Shown here: in pieces, positions 50,045 to 57,807 of the stretch
How the letters are laid out: the number at the start of each line of letters is the position of its first letter
How positions within the stretch are numbered: position 1 is the stretch's first letter
Assembly (NCBI RefSeq): GCF_004794465.1
Contig: NZ_SSDJ01000152.1
Coordinates: forward strand, 22,353-86,352
Reading direction: 5' to 3'
Length of the DNA stretch: 64,000 nt
From: Microbacterium sp. K24
GTDB lineage: Bacteria > Actinomycetota > Actinomycetes > Actinomycetales > Microbacteriaceae
The notes under the pieces: model-generated
What the model was told of the DNA's origin: nothing
The model's input: the letters and a program-made list of their open reading frames with translations, nothing else
The model's database searches: none
Position numbers and translations under genes: made by a program

Positions 50045-50901
50045 GAGGGTGTTCCTTTCTGGAGTTCGTCGAGCACCGATGTCAGGCGCACAGCGATGTT
50101 GTTGGCTCGGTCGATGGCGGCGACGATGTCTTCGGTGAGGGGGTGGCGATCGTCTGCGAGCGCTGCGGCGGCGAGGATTCCTCGGGCGACTTTCTCGGCG
50201 TCGAGGCTCCATGCGAGACCCCGGAACGCCTTCGGGGAGTCGTCGCCGTACTCTCCGAGTCGGTCGAGAGCCGCCATGACGTTGGCGACGGTCAGCCGGC
50301 TCGATCGGTACTGGCTCTTGCCTTCGTCTTCGCCGAGAGCGGCACTCAGGCGGGCGATCTCGCGGGCATGCTCACGATTCGTTTCTCCGAGACGCTGGGC
50401 CTGCTCCTTGTAGTGGATAGCCTCAGCAGTCGACGCGATGTCCGCGAAACCGGTGCGAGCGAAGATCGTTCCCCATGCTTCGGCGAGGATCGACGGTTCT
50501 GGATGGAGCGTGGGGGCTTTCGTGATGATCGTCATGAAGCGACCGCGTGTCGGCGGCGCCATGACGCCCCACTTCTCTGGGATATCCAGGCCGTCGATGA
50601 GCGAGGCGTCAGAGACGACCAGCCACCAGCGGTTGCAGTAGCGCATCCATGCGTCGGCCTTGTGCGGGTCGCGCACCTCGGCAATCACGTCGCTCCGGCT
50701 GACCTTGATCTCGTGCCCGATGATCGTTCCGCGATCGCCTGTGGTGATCGGCATGTACAGCGCATCAGCACGCCGGAGACCGTGCGGTGCCTGGATCTCG
50801 GATATGAGCCGCCCTCCTGGTGGCTTTGAGGGAGGCGGTGAGTAGTGGCCCTCGAGCAGCTCGATCATGTCGCGCGACGTGCGCTTCACTGCGGTCGTCA
50901 T
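50041..50901 (-). CDS. MmcB-like PD-(D/E)XK nuclease-family DNA-repair protein
   Basis: The 286-residue protein carries the MmcB/PD-(D/E)XK core in its first half: RRADALYMPITT (Asp47), GHEIKVSRSDV (Glu64, Lys66), DPHKADAWMRYCNRWWLVVS. The second half is a helical region (HYKEQAQRLGETNREHAREI). MmcB-type proteins are linked to translesion repair. It is coupled to the RuvC-like gene by ATGA. Confidence 0.78.
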   Translation of the reverse strand: MTTAVKRTSRDMIELLEGHYSPPPSKPPGGRLISEIQAPHGLRRADALYMPITTGDRGTIIGHEIKVSRSDVIAEVRDPHKADAWMRYCNRWWLVVSDASLIDGLDIPEKWGVMAPPTRGRFMTIITKAPTLHPEPSILAEAWGTIFARTGFADIASTAEAIHYKEQAQRLGETNREHAREIARLSAALGEDEGKSQYRSSRLTVANVMAALDRLGEYGDDSPKAFRGLAWSLDAEKVARGILAAAALADDRHPLTEDIVAAIDRANNIAVRLTSVLDELQKGTPS

Positions 50902-51431
50902 GACTTTCCTTTCAGCGTGCGGGTGAGGCCGGCGGTGTGGTTGGCGGGGAGCTGGATGATCGGTTCGCCGCGGATGATGGATGCGGCGATCGCCGCCCAT
51001 GCGGCGTCGGACTCGTTGTTGTTGCGGACGTCGGCCTCGGGGAGTCGCTTCGCCGTGGCGAGGAGCACTTCGTCTTTGCCGGCGTTGCCCTTGCCCGTGG
51101 CGAGCTTCTTGAGGCTCGAGGGTGCGAACACCCACGGGACGGCGTGATGGGCGCGGAGAGCGGCCATGGTGAGCCACCAGCCGCCAAACATGCGGTCGAC
51201 GGCGGCTCCCTTCGCGCCGAGTGACGGTCCCTCGATCGCCCAGACGTCGCCGGCGGCGGGATCAGCCCAGCTCGTGATCTTCGAAGCGATGTAGTCAACG
51301 CGATCGAGGAATCCCTCGGGCGTGCCGTCGTCCGGCTTCGTGGGGATCGTGCAACGGTCCCATTCGCCATCCACATAGGCGGCGACGCCGCACGCGGTGA
51401 GCGACCAATCGATACCGATGAATCCGGTCAT
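50898..51431 (-). CDS. RuvC-like Holliday-junction resolvase
   Basis: The 177-residue protein has the RNase H-fold/RuvC pattern: GFIGIDWSLTACG (Asp8), VWAIEGPSLGAKG (Glu67), KLATGKGNAGKDEV and NNNESDAAWAA (Asp142), giving an acidic catalytic set. It would resolve recombination or replication junctions before packaging. AAGGA precedes the ATG. Confidence 0.82.
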   Translation of the reverse strand: MTGFIGIDWSLTACGVAAYVDGEWDRCTIPTKPDDGTPEGFLDRVDYIASKITSWADPAAGDVWAIEGPSLGAKGAAVDRMFGGWWLTMAALRAHHAVPWVFAPSSLKKLATGKGNAGKDEVLLATAKRLPEADVRNNNESDAAWAAIAASIIRGEPIIQLPANHTAGLTRTLKGKS

Positions 51432-51512
51432 GGTGTCCTTCCGTGTTCTGAGATACTTCTGGGCAGGCCGGCGCGAATCAGACGCCACGGCACGAGTGAG
51501 CGGAGGCGTCGG

Positions 51513-51995
51513 ATGGGCGAAGACACACCTGATGAGGGACCGAAGTCGATGCTTGAACGCCATCCGTTGGCATCGCTCTTGCTTGGTGGCGCGGTGGGTG
51601 TCGGGATGGATCGGATCGCAGCAGCCGTCCTCGACCGTCCTGAGCGTGAGCCGCTGCAGATTCCGTTGGAGACTGCAGCGACCTGGGTGGACGAGCCCGA
51701 TGAGCTGTTCGGCGATCCTTGGACGTTTCGCGCGGATCTACTGCCCGAGCTGGGACAGATTCGGGTGCAGATCCGCGCCTGGCGCCCCTACGCTCCTCTG
51801 GCCGCTCGCATCATTTCGAGTCGCGCCATCCGAGTGAACGAGATCCCGCTGCGACACTGGACGCGGCACGCGTGGGTGTACGTCTACGTTCCCGGCTTCG
51901 GCACCACAACTCTGACCCTGGACTGGATATGGCCCGATGGAGTCGTGCGTACGGCGGAATGCGTAGTGTCACCGGACATGGCGTCGATCAGTTAG
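51513..51995 (+). CDS. Single plus-strand gene of unknown function inside the early region
   Basis: The 160-residue protein has a moderately hydrophobic stretch near the start (HPLASLLLGGAVGVGM) and a beta/Trp-rich end (HAWVYVYVPGFGTTTLTL; DWIWPDGVV). It is not recognised. GGAGG lies six bases before the ATG. Its end overlaps the convergent neighbour by 4 bases. Like the gene at 47925 it looks like an inserted accessory gene. Confidence 0.6.
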   Translation: MGEDTPDEGPKSMLERHPLASLLLGGAVGVGMDRIAAAVLDRPEREPLQIPLETAATWVDEPDELFGDPWTFRADLLPELGQIRVQIRAWRPYAPLAARIISSRAIRVNEIPLRHWTRHAWVYVYVPGFGTTTLTLDWIWPDGVVRTAECVVSPDMASIS

Positions 51996-52294
51996 GCCAC
52001 TTCGTTCACTAGCTCGGCTTCACGTTCGCGTTGCCACTTCCGCTCGAACCTGGCGTAATTGATGCGTGGGTGCGATGCCCAGTGCTCAATGAGCTCCTCC
52101 GACGCGTACGCCCGCGCGCGGACCTCGTTCCCCATGAACAGTGTGAATGGGTCGATGCCCTTCGCCCGGCCGCGAGCGTTGAGCATCGCGCCGCGGGTCG
52201 CTTCTTCGGCGGCTTCGTACTGCGCATATAGCGTGTCGTCGTACTCGGCGCGGCATTCGCGCCACGCCATGAAGGCGTCACTGATGATGCTCAC
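51992..52294 (-). CDS. Hypothetical helical protein
   Basis: The 100-residue protein is helical and charged (SDAFMAWRECRAEYDDTLYA; EELIEHWASHPRINYARFER). No family is recognised. Short distance from the upstream HTH protein suggests the same transcript unless the internal terminator acts. Confidence 0.55.
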   Translation of the reverse strand: MSIISDAFMAWRECRAEYDDTLYAQYEAAEEATRGAMLNARGRAKGIDPFTLFMGNEVRARAYASEELIEHWASHPRINYARFERKWQREREAELVNEVA

Positions 52295-52302
52295 GGGGTC
52301 TC

Positions 52303-53052
52303 CTAGGACGACGAAACCCCCGCGACAGCGGGGGCTTGGTTGGGTGCGAGGTGCAGCTTCCGCCGGCGTCTCGCGACGTACCTCGGATCGGTGTCGAGCC
52401 GCTCCGCGATCTGCTTGTCGGTGAGGCCTTCGCCGTGGAGTCGTCGGAGGTCGGCCGTCACGATCACGGGCGGACGGTGCGGGTTGAGCGGCAGCTTCAT
52501 GTTCCGTCGGCGCGAGCGGACGTGCTCGAGGTTCCGGCCGAGCTCCTTTGCGATGAGGATGTCGCTGAACCCCTTCGAGTGCAGGGTGCGGATGTGATCG
52601 TCGGTGGCTGCAGCCCGGTTCGGTTTCAGGTGGAGGTGGTGACGAGTCGCGTTGATCTGCTCCCGCGTCTTACCCATCCGCTCTGCGATCTCACCGTCCG
52701 TGAGTCCGTCCTTGTGCAGCGCGAGCACCTGCCGCTGGTTCTCGGTGATCGGGACACCTGGTTCCTTCCGCACGTACTGACGGCCGCGCGCGACCCTGCC
52801 GCGGGTTACGGCGGTCGAAGCGGTCTGCTGCGTCCGGACGGTCGTCACTGACGCTGCGCGCTCCCGAGTCAGGTACTCCTCCGGCGTGATGCCGGCGTTG
52901 AGCGCCTTCCGGAATCCGTAGTCACCCTGGTACCGGATGTGCGTCTTCTCGCACGAGAGCTGTGCCGGGCACCCGCTCCCGCGGCACCCTGCGCGGTATC
53001 CGTCGAGCGTGCCGTGAGGGATGGTGTGGTTGAGTTGGATGTCAGCAATCAC
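52303..53052 (-). CDS. DNA-binding protein with zinc-type N-terminus and three tandem HTH repeats
   Basis: The 249-residue protein starts with HGTLDGYRAGCRGSGCPAQL, a Cys-bearing motif found in many actinophage proteins. It then has three related HTH units: LHKDGLTDGEIAERMGKTRE, LHSKGFSDILIAKELGRNLE and LHGEGLTDKQIAERLDTDPR, each followed by RxxLHL. The units are like sigma-region-4 or transposase-type helices. It may bind a triplicated site as a regulator or replication factor. Confidence 0.75.
   Translation of the reverse strand: MIADIQLNHTIPHGTLDGYRAGCRGSGCPAQLSCEKTHIRYQGDYGFRKALNAGITPEEYLTRERAASVTTVRTQQTASTAVTRGRVARGRQYVRKEPGVPITENQRQVLALHKDGLTDGEIAERMGKTREQINATRHHLHLKPNRAAATDDHIRTLHSKGFSDILIAKELGRNLEHVRSRRRNMKLPLNPHRPPVIVTADLRRLHGEGLTDKQIAERLDTDPRYVARRRRKLHLAPNQAPAVAGVSSS
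52317..52334 (-). terminator. Terminator within the 3' end of the triple-HTH gene
   Basis: CCCCCGC (52317-52323) and GCGGGGG (52328-52334) form a GACA-loop hairpin followed on the minus strand by TTTCG. It lies inside the last 10 codons of the gene, so translation of the C-terminus and termination are linked. Confidence 0.75.
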
Positions 53053-53300
53053 GCGACAAGTCCTTTCTTCTCGCGGCTGCGCCGCTGGTACATGACGACA
53101 TCGATCTGCGCCTGAGTGAAGCCGGCGAGTTCTCGCTGAGCTTCGAGGCGCTCGTACGCCTCGGGAACGGATCGAACCTGGGTGAATCCCGCGGTGCGCA
53201 GATCGGTGAGCGTGCGCTCCTCAATCGCTTCCCGCTTCGCGGTGTGGCGGGTCAGGATCGACTCGAGGCTCGTCGCCATCTGGCGGTCGATTTTCTTCAC
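53049..53300 (-). CDS. Hypothetical helical protein
   Basis: The 83-residue protein is helical and charged (ESILTRHTAKREAIEERTLT; QRELAGFTQAQIDVVMYQRR). GTG 53300 is chosen because AGGAGG lies six bases upstream. It overlaps the triple-HTH gene start (ATGA-type). No function known. Confidence 0.6.
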   Translation of the reverse strand: MKKIDRQMATSLESILTRHTAKREAIEERTLTDLRTAGFTQVRSVPEAYERLEAQRELAGFTQAQIDVVMYQRRSREKKGLVA

Positions 53301-53324
53301 CGGTGACCTCCTGGAAATGAGAAA

Positions 53325-53351
53325 GGCCACCGCCTGGTATGGGGAGTGGCC
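53325..53351 (-). terminator. Terminator between replication gene and downstream early genes
   Basis: GGCCAC (53325-53330) pairs with GTGGCC (53346-53351); the minus strand continues TTTCTC. It lies 16 bases after the end of the 53368 gene and would give a graded transcription step. Confidence 0.65.
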
Positions 53352-53367
53352 TGTGGATAGATAGGTC

Positions 53368-54096
53368 TCAGACGAGACCTGATTCGTGGATGTACTGCTG
53401 CACCTCAGCGGGCGATCGAGTGATCGCTCCGAGCACGTACTTCGTCGGTGCGCGCGGCGGCTCCTTGATCTTGTTGAGAACCCAGATGGACACGTTCACG
53501 ACGTCCGGCGGCTCGAGCGCCATCCCGAGCTTGTCGACGATGTGTGCCCTGATCCTCATGACGTCGATCCCGTACTGGGATGCCAGTGTGCTTCGGTATG
53601 GCTCAGATTGATCGTCCGTCGCTCCGCTCGCACGGTTATCTAGTGACGGACTCTCTGAAACGTGAGTAGAAGTCTGGTGACTCTGACTCTGACTCTGACT
53701 GTGCTTCTGTTTGCCACCGTCGGCCTGGCCGTTGCTAGCACTTGCTTGGGCCTTGGCAAGCCCTCCCTTACGACCCGCCTCTGCCCGCTTCGCGGTGAGG
53801 GCTTCGCGATCGGCCTTCGTCTGCTGGTGCTTCGAGTACTCGCGGATCACATAGTCCGTGCCGTCGCGAATCACCAGCGGTCGCACGGGGTGCGAGGCGA
53901 TGAGTGCGGCCAGGATCTCGGGCGTCCAGAGGAACTCGGCATCCTCGGCGCTGAACCGGCCGTCGTTGTCTGCGATGCGCGCCTCACCGTTCATCTCCAC
54001 GAACGCCCACTTGACCTCGGCAGGCTGATTCCTCAGCTTCGGATGCCGGTGGAAGTCGTTCGGGAAGGTCATGTAGAGGCGCTCATCCTTCGTCAC
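53368..54096 (-). CDS. Probable phage replication protein
   Basis: The 242-residue protein has the start typical of actinophage replication initiators/organisers (MTFPNDFHRHPKLRNQPAEV; IREYSKHQQTKADREALTAK), a low-complexity linker with SQSQSQSH, and a C-terminal domain (GIDVMRIRAHIVDKLGMALE; KYVLGAITRSPAEVQQYI). The N-terminal part is a probable winged helix. The linker is coded by a GACTCT-type hexamer repeat. The GTG start follows GGGAGGGAG. No helicase is adjacent, so it may recruit the host helicase. Confidence 0.65.
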   Translation of the reverse strand: MTKDERLYMTFPNDFHRHPKLRNQPAEVKWAFVEMNGEARIADNDGRFSAEDAEFLWTPEILAALIASHPVRPLVIRDGTDYVIREYSKHQQTKADREALTAKRAEAGRKGGLAKAQASASNGQADGGKQKHSQSQSQSHQTSTHVSESPSLDNRASGATDDQSEPYRSTLASQYGIDVMRIRAHIVDKLGMALEPPDVVNVSIWVLNKIKEPPRAPTKYVLGAITRSPAEVQQYIHESGLV

Positions 54097-54460
54097 GGCG
54101 CTCCCTCCCGAAGAGCAGATCCCGGAGCTCGTCGCTCATCGTGTTCTCGACCTTGAACTCGACCCTGTACGTCGGCTTCGGCTTCGGCCTCACCGGCTCC
54201 AGCCGGTACTCGTGGAGCCCGGTGTGCTCGACGCTCCGCCCGTAGCCATCGACGATGCCGACTGTTCGCACGGTCATGAGCCCCATCTGCGGCCGGCCGA
54301 GTGACGGCGTGATCCCAACGGTGCCGTCCGGGTTGAGGACTGCGATGACGTTGGGCATGAACGTCTCCCGGCGGATTCGCTGCGCGAGCTTCGCCTTGTT
54401 CCGGCGCCCGCGGACCTTCATCCGCGGAAAATGCACCGGAGTGCGGGGTATCTGAGCCAT
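54083..54460 (-). CDS. Hypothetical basic protein
   Basis: The 125-residue protein is basic at the start (MKVRGRRNKAKLAQRIRRET) and beta-rich after (NVIAVLNPDGTVGITPSLGR). It overlaps the replication gene by 14 bases. No family is recognised; translation could also start 13 codons inside. Confidence 0.5.
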   Translation of the reverse strand: MAQIPRTPVHFPRMKVRGRRNKAKLAQRIRRETFMPNVIAVLNPDGTVGITPSLGRPQMGLMTVRTVGIVDGYGRSVEHTGLHEYRLEPVRPKPKPTYRVEFKVENTMSDELRDLLFGRERRDEG

Positions 54461-54473
54461 CGCGGCTCCTCTC

Positions 54474-54680
54474 TCAGTCGTCGTCGCACCGGCATGGCTT
54501 CACGAGCCAGCAATCCGGGCAGACGATCTCTTGTGGCCCGAGCGTTGTCGGGTCCGGTTTCGGGGTGCATTCGAGGTGGTGAAGCTTCCGGTCTTCGTCG
54601 TATTCGACCTCGTCGCCGGGGTGGATGCGGTTCCCGCACTCGGCGGCGCAGTGGCCGTCGTACATCGCCCGGAAGCTCAT
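54474..54680 (-). CDS. Small zinc-finger protein
   Basis: The 68-residue protein has a Cys/His pattern (YDGHCAAECGNRIHPGDEVE; HHLEC; VCPDCWLVKPCRCDDD), probably one or two zinc sites. Similar small proteins are frequent in actinophage early operons; role unknown. ATG 54680 overlaps the previous stop. Confidence 0.65.
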   Translation of the reverse strand: MSFRAMYDGHCAAECGNRIHPGDEVEYDEDRKLHHLECTPKPDPTTLGPQEIVCPDCWLVKPCRCDDD

Positions 54681-54883
54681 CGCTTCGCCTGGTTGGTCGC
54701 GAGGCCGGCAAGCATCATCGTGTTGCCGATCGTCGTGGCCGCGTGTGATGCGGCCGACGGCCCCCATCCGCGTTCCTCGAGTCCGGTCTTGAGACCGTCG
54801 AGCAGGCCGACCACGTTGCCGGTGGCCTCAATCATCGCGAGCGCCGCGTCGATGCTCTCGTTCGCGCTTTGCTCGTCGGTCAC
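54677..54883 (-). CDS. Hypothetical helical protein
   Basis: The 68-residue protein is helical (ESIDAALAMIEATGNVVGLL; HAATTIGNTMMLAGLATNQA). GTG 54883 follows AGGAGG and overlaps the upstream stop (GTGA). Confidence 0.55.
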   Translation of the reverse strand: MTDEQSANESIDAALAMIEATGNVVGLLDGLKTGLEERGWGPSAASHAATTIGNTMMLAGLATNQAKR

Positions 54884-55476
54884 GATGCCTCCTGCTTCTT
54901 CCGGTAGTCGCGCCAGTCTGCCGACGCGCGATCCCAGAAGTCGTCGTACTCTTCGCGGACGCGCTCGGCGAGCCGGCATCCCTCTGGCTCGTAGCCGAAG
55001 TCCTCGTCGCCTTCGGTGCACTCGGTGCAGCACTCCCCCATCGGGGACGCGAGGCACACGGTGCCGACGTGCTGGTCGTCGTAGTCCTCCTGCGCGCGGT
55101 GCCACTCAGCGGCGATCGGGATGACGCCGTAAGCGCGCTGTCTGTTCTTGAACCGGAGGGTGTGGATTACGTGCTCGTCGCCGCGCTGCCACGCGAGCAT
55201 CGGGAGGTTGTGAGACACCCACGCCTCGATGAGATCCTCGACGTGCTCGAAGCGCTCGTCATCTTCGGGGTTCAGGTGGCCGCAGTCCTCCACGTAGGTG
55301 TAGAGCGACTGCATCCGGTGGTCGTGGCTTGAGGTCGATCGCGCGTTGGCGGCTGTGGCCTCGGCAATCTGCTCCTCGAGCGTCCCCCAGTAGGTCACCG
55401 GGAAGCGTCCGTCTTCCCCCTTGGCGCGGTTGTAGTGGACCGTGCGGATGGTACCGGGCTCTTTGACGATGCTCAT
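54880..55476 (-). CDS. Hypothetical acidic protein
   Basis: This 198-residue acidic protein begins MSIVKEPGTIRTVHYNRAKG and has a Cys cluster (CCTECTEG) in the second half. The end is helical and charged (EEYDDFWDRASADWRDYRKK). No family recognised. ATG 55476 overlaps the ASCH stop. Confidence 0.55.
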   Translation of the reverse strand: MSIVKEPGTIRTVHYNRAKGEDGRFPVTYWGTLEEQIAEATAANARSTSSHDHRMQSLYTYVEDCGHLNPEDDERFEHVEDLIEAWVSHNLPMLAWQRGDEHVIHTLRFKNRQRAYGVIPIAAEWHRAQEDYDDQHVGTVCLASPMGECCTECTEGDEDFGYEPEGCRLAERVREEYDDFWDRASADWRDYRKKQEAS

Positions 55477-55940
55477 GCTGTCGCTCCGATCTGTCGGTTG
55501 ATGGCGAGTACGGTTTGCGGGTCGCGGACGGCGAGGTCTCGGAGGCCGAGCGCACCGGTGTACGGGATCGGCTCGGCGAGCGGGCGAGGGTTCTCGAGCA
55601 CGAGGTGGAAGACGTCGCCGCCGTGCGCCCAAGATGAGCAGTGCTCTTCGTGGGTTTCCCCGTCGCGGCCGGCCATCGCAGTCCAGCAGTCGCGCTCTTC
55701 GTGCACTTCGATGAGGTTGACGACGCCGATTATGTATCCCGTCTCACGCCCTGCGACCGGAAGCCGCGAGTATTCCGCCAGGAAACGGTCCGTCGGTCGT
55801 TCGTAGTCGAAGGACTTCCCGGCGTGGATGGCGACGGGGCCGCGGTAGTTGCCCGCGATGTTCCGCGGTCGGTTCTCGACGTCTTTGCCGCCGTGGATGA
55901 TGGCCCATGCCCAGGGCTGTCGGACCGTGAGGATTCTCAT
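55473..55940 (-). CDS. ASCH/PUA-like domain protein
   Basis: The 155-residue protein begins MRILTVRQPWAWAIIHGGKD with VENRPRNIAGNYRGPVAIHA, the ASCH-domain signature, followed by GYIIGVVNLIEVHE and LENPRPLAEPIPYTGALGL. ASCH domains bind RNA or nucleotide-containing ligands; those in phages may act on RNA or modified bases. Confidence 0.82.
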   Translation of the reverse strand: MRILTVRQPWAWAIIHGGKDVENRPRNIAGNYRGPVAIHAGKSFDYERPTDRFLAEYSRLPVAGRETGYIIGVVNLIEVHEERDCWTAMAGRDGETHEEHCSSWAHGGDVFHLVLENPRPLAEPIPYTGALGLRDLAVRDPQTVLAINRQIGATA

Positions 55941-55968
55941 GGTGTCCCGTTCTCCGGGCGCGCCCGGC

Positions 55969-56316
55969 TCAAGTAGGTGGGGTGGTGGGTTCGGCCGTGC
56001 CGGCGGCGGTGAAGATCAGCCAGAGGCCGGCGAGCGTGCGGAACGCTGTCGTCGCGGGGTCGGCAATGCCGGACGGGATTGACCAGCCCTCGGGAGGGTC
56101 GGCGGAGTGCGCGAGGCCGTGGCACCCCGAATGATTCCCGCCGGCCAGTCCGGACGCACCGCCGCAGAGATGCGCCAGGTTCGCCGGGCTGTGATCGCCG
56201 CCCCGAGAGCGGTACTTCCGGTGATGCATGTCTGTCGCTCGGCGTGCGCCGCACCCTTCGCAGATGCCGCCCGATCGAGCTTCGACGAGGTCGCGCGATT
56301 TCTTCGGGATGGTCAC
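55969..56316 (-). CDS. HNH endonuclease
   Basis: The 115-residue protein has an HNH core: CEGCGARRATDMHHRKYRSR, GGDHSPANLAHLCGG and NHSGCHGLAHS. The GTG start overlaps the upstream stop (GTGA). The Pro/Thr-rich tail after residue 95 is not part of the nuclease. It could act in recombination with its neighbours. Confidence 0.8.
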   Translation of the reverse strand: MTIPKKSRDLVEARSGGICEGCGARRATDMHHRKYRSRGGDHSPANLAHLCGGASGLAGGNHSGCHGLAHSADPPEGWSIPSGIADPATTAFRTLAGLWLIFTAAGTAEPTTPPT

Positions 56317-56873
56317 GCGGCCGCTCTCGCGATCGCCGTGAGGTCGAACTCTTTGTGGCATCGCACGCAGCGCGGTTCGTAGTGCGCGACGTCGAGCGAG
56401 TACGGTCCGAACGCGCTCGCTCGGGCGTTTTCGTCGCGCCTGTCGTACGACCACTGCGAGGCGGGACCGCCACAGTCGATGCACGCGTGATCTCTTGCCC
56501 GGCCGCGCTGGCGCCGGACACGACTGTGCATGCCGGAGTATCCGATGTCGTCGCCGCTCCACGCGCCGTTCTGCATGCCTGTCGGCGTCGCCCGGTCCGA
56601 TGGGGCGATGACCACGCTCGGATCGCCGTGGCGGCGCACCCGGGAGCCGTGCAGCTTGCACCACTCGGACGCCCCATCGACGCGCTCGGCGCAATCACTG
56701 AGCGCGCAATCAGCCTTGTCCGGGTTTGGCGGGGAGTACCGGCGACCCTGCACGTTCACGTCGCCGTGGCGCTTCCACCGCTTGTAGTGGAGGAGGCAGA
56801 CACGAAGAGTGCCAGCGTGCGACGTCGCGTCACGCTGGCACTCTTCGGCCTGGCAGGTGATCTGCCCGCTCAC
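56313..56873 (-). CDS. Zinc-binding HNH-like protein
   Basis: The 186-residue protein has three Cys/His clusters: CQAEECQRDATSHAG, DCALSDCAERVDG and, near the C-terminus, ACIDCGGPASQWSYDRRDE then DVAHYEPRCVRCHKEFD. The last resembles the HNH-type module of many actinophage proteins. The functional relation to the adjacent HNH gene (GTGA overlap) is unknown. Confidence 0.65.
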   Translation of the reverse strand: MSGQITCQAEECQRDATSHAGTLRVCLLHYKRWKRHGDVNVQGRRYSPPNPDKADCALSDCAERVDGASEWCKLHGSRVRRHGDPSVVIAPSDRATPTGMQNGAWSGDDIGYSGMHSRVRRQRGRARDHACIDCGGPASQWSYDRRDENARASAFGPYSLDVAHYEPRCVRCHKEFDLTAIARAAA

Positions 56874-57475
56874 GTGCTCTTGAAGCCGATCAACTCGGTC
56901 AGCGCGAGGATCTCGTCACCGTTCAGAGGGCGACTGCCGCCCTCGACCTTCGAGACGAGCGACTGAGACCAGTCGAACCCCTTGCCCTGCATGCTCTCGG
57001 CGAGCTTCCGCTGACTCATCTTCGCCGCGAGTCGAGCGACGGCGAGAGGGTGCCCCTTCTCGACCGGGACTGTCGTCGCTGCCGCCACGGGCGTCTTCGG
57101 CCCCACGAGGATGCCGAGGTTCCGTATCGCTCGGGAGATCGCCGAGGTCTCGGCCGTCTCCTGCGGGAACTGTCGAGTCTGCTCGTCCTCGTCGTTCTCG
57201 CCGCGCGTCGCGTGGGCGACAGCGTCGGGGCGCTCGGACTGCGAGTCCTTCCGGATGAACGCCCGCACCGTATAGACCCGGTACGGGATGTGGGAGGCGT
57301 GTGCGATCGTGGCGACCTCGACTTCGGGGAGGATGCTCCCATCGGGGTACTTCTCCCAGAACGCCGCGATTCGCTCCGCGGCCGTCGTGAAGTCGTCCGG
57401 CGACTCGCTCTTCGGCGCTCGATGGATGCGGGACTGCGTCTCCGGTTCGGGCAGTGCGACCTCGGCGATGGTCAC
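56870..57475 (-). CDS. Single-strand annealing-like (ERF/Sak-type) protein fused to XRE helix-turn-helix
   Basis: The first 125 residues (FTTAAERIAAFWEKYPDGSI; VYTVRAFIRKDSQSERPDAV; QETAETSAISRAIRNLGI) resemble actinophage annealing proteins, in which the ETSAI-RA motif is conserved. The last 55 residues are an XRE HTH (ARLAAKMSQRKLAESMQGKG; DWSQSLVSKVEGGSRPL). It is coupled by ATGA to a lipoprotein and lies next to a RecE-like nuclease, the classical exonuclease-annealase pairing. The domain fusion is the odd feature. The annealing assignment is by motif only. Confidence 0.6.
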   Translation of the reverse strand: MTIAEVALPEPETQSRIHRAPKSESPDDFTTAAERIAAFWEKYPDGSILPEVEVATIAHASHIPYRVYTVRAFIRKDSQSERPDAVAHATRGENDEDEQTRQFPQETAETSAISRAIRNLGILVGPKTPVAAATTVPVEKGHPLAVARLAAKMSQRKLAESMQGKGFDWSQSLVSKVEGGSRPLNGDEILALTELIGFKST

Positions 57476-57807
57476 TGCTTCACCTCCGTGGCGTCAGAGA
57501 CGTTCGGAAACGCCGAGAGGAACCCGTTGCGGAAGCCGTATGCCTCGAAGTCGTAGGTCTTGCCGACCTCGATCCGGGCGTACAGGTCGGCGGAGTTCCA
57601 CTGCCCCTGAGACAGCTCGTCTTCCACGTTGAACGTGCCGCAGGACGTCGCGATGCGCTTCTCCGACTTGTCTTTCGAGACGGTGACGTACTTGTCGGTG
57701 ACGGTGCATCCGGTCGTTTCCCCGTCGTATTGGATGCCACATCCGGCGAGGAGCGTTCCGGCCGCGATGATGGCCGCGGCCGCGGCGAGGGTCTTCTTGA
57801 TCTTCAT
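57472..57807 (-). CDS. Lipoprotein inside the recombination operon
   Basis: The 111-residue protein has a clear signal with lipobox LLAGC (Cys23) after KIKKTLAAAAAIIAAGT. The mature part has two further Cys (GCTVTD; SCGTFN), probably a disulfide. It overlaps both neighbours by four bases, so it is made with the annealing and exonuclease proteins. Surface lipoproteins of prophages often block superinfection (for example Ltp/Cor types), though those are usually expressed in the lysogen. Confidence 0.8.
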   Translation of the reverse strand: MKIKKTLAAAAAIIAAGTLLAGCGIQYDGETTGCTVTDKYVTVSKDKSEKRIATSCGTFNVEDELSQGQWNSADLYARIEVGKTYDFEAYGFRNGFLSAFPNVSDATEVKQ

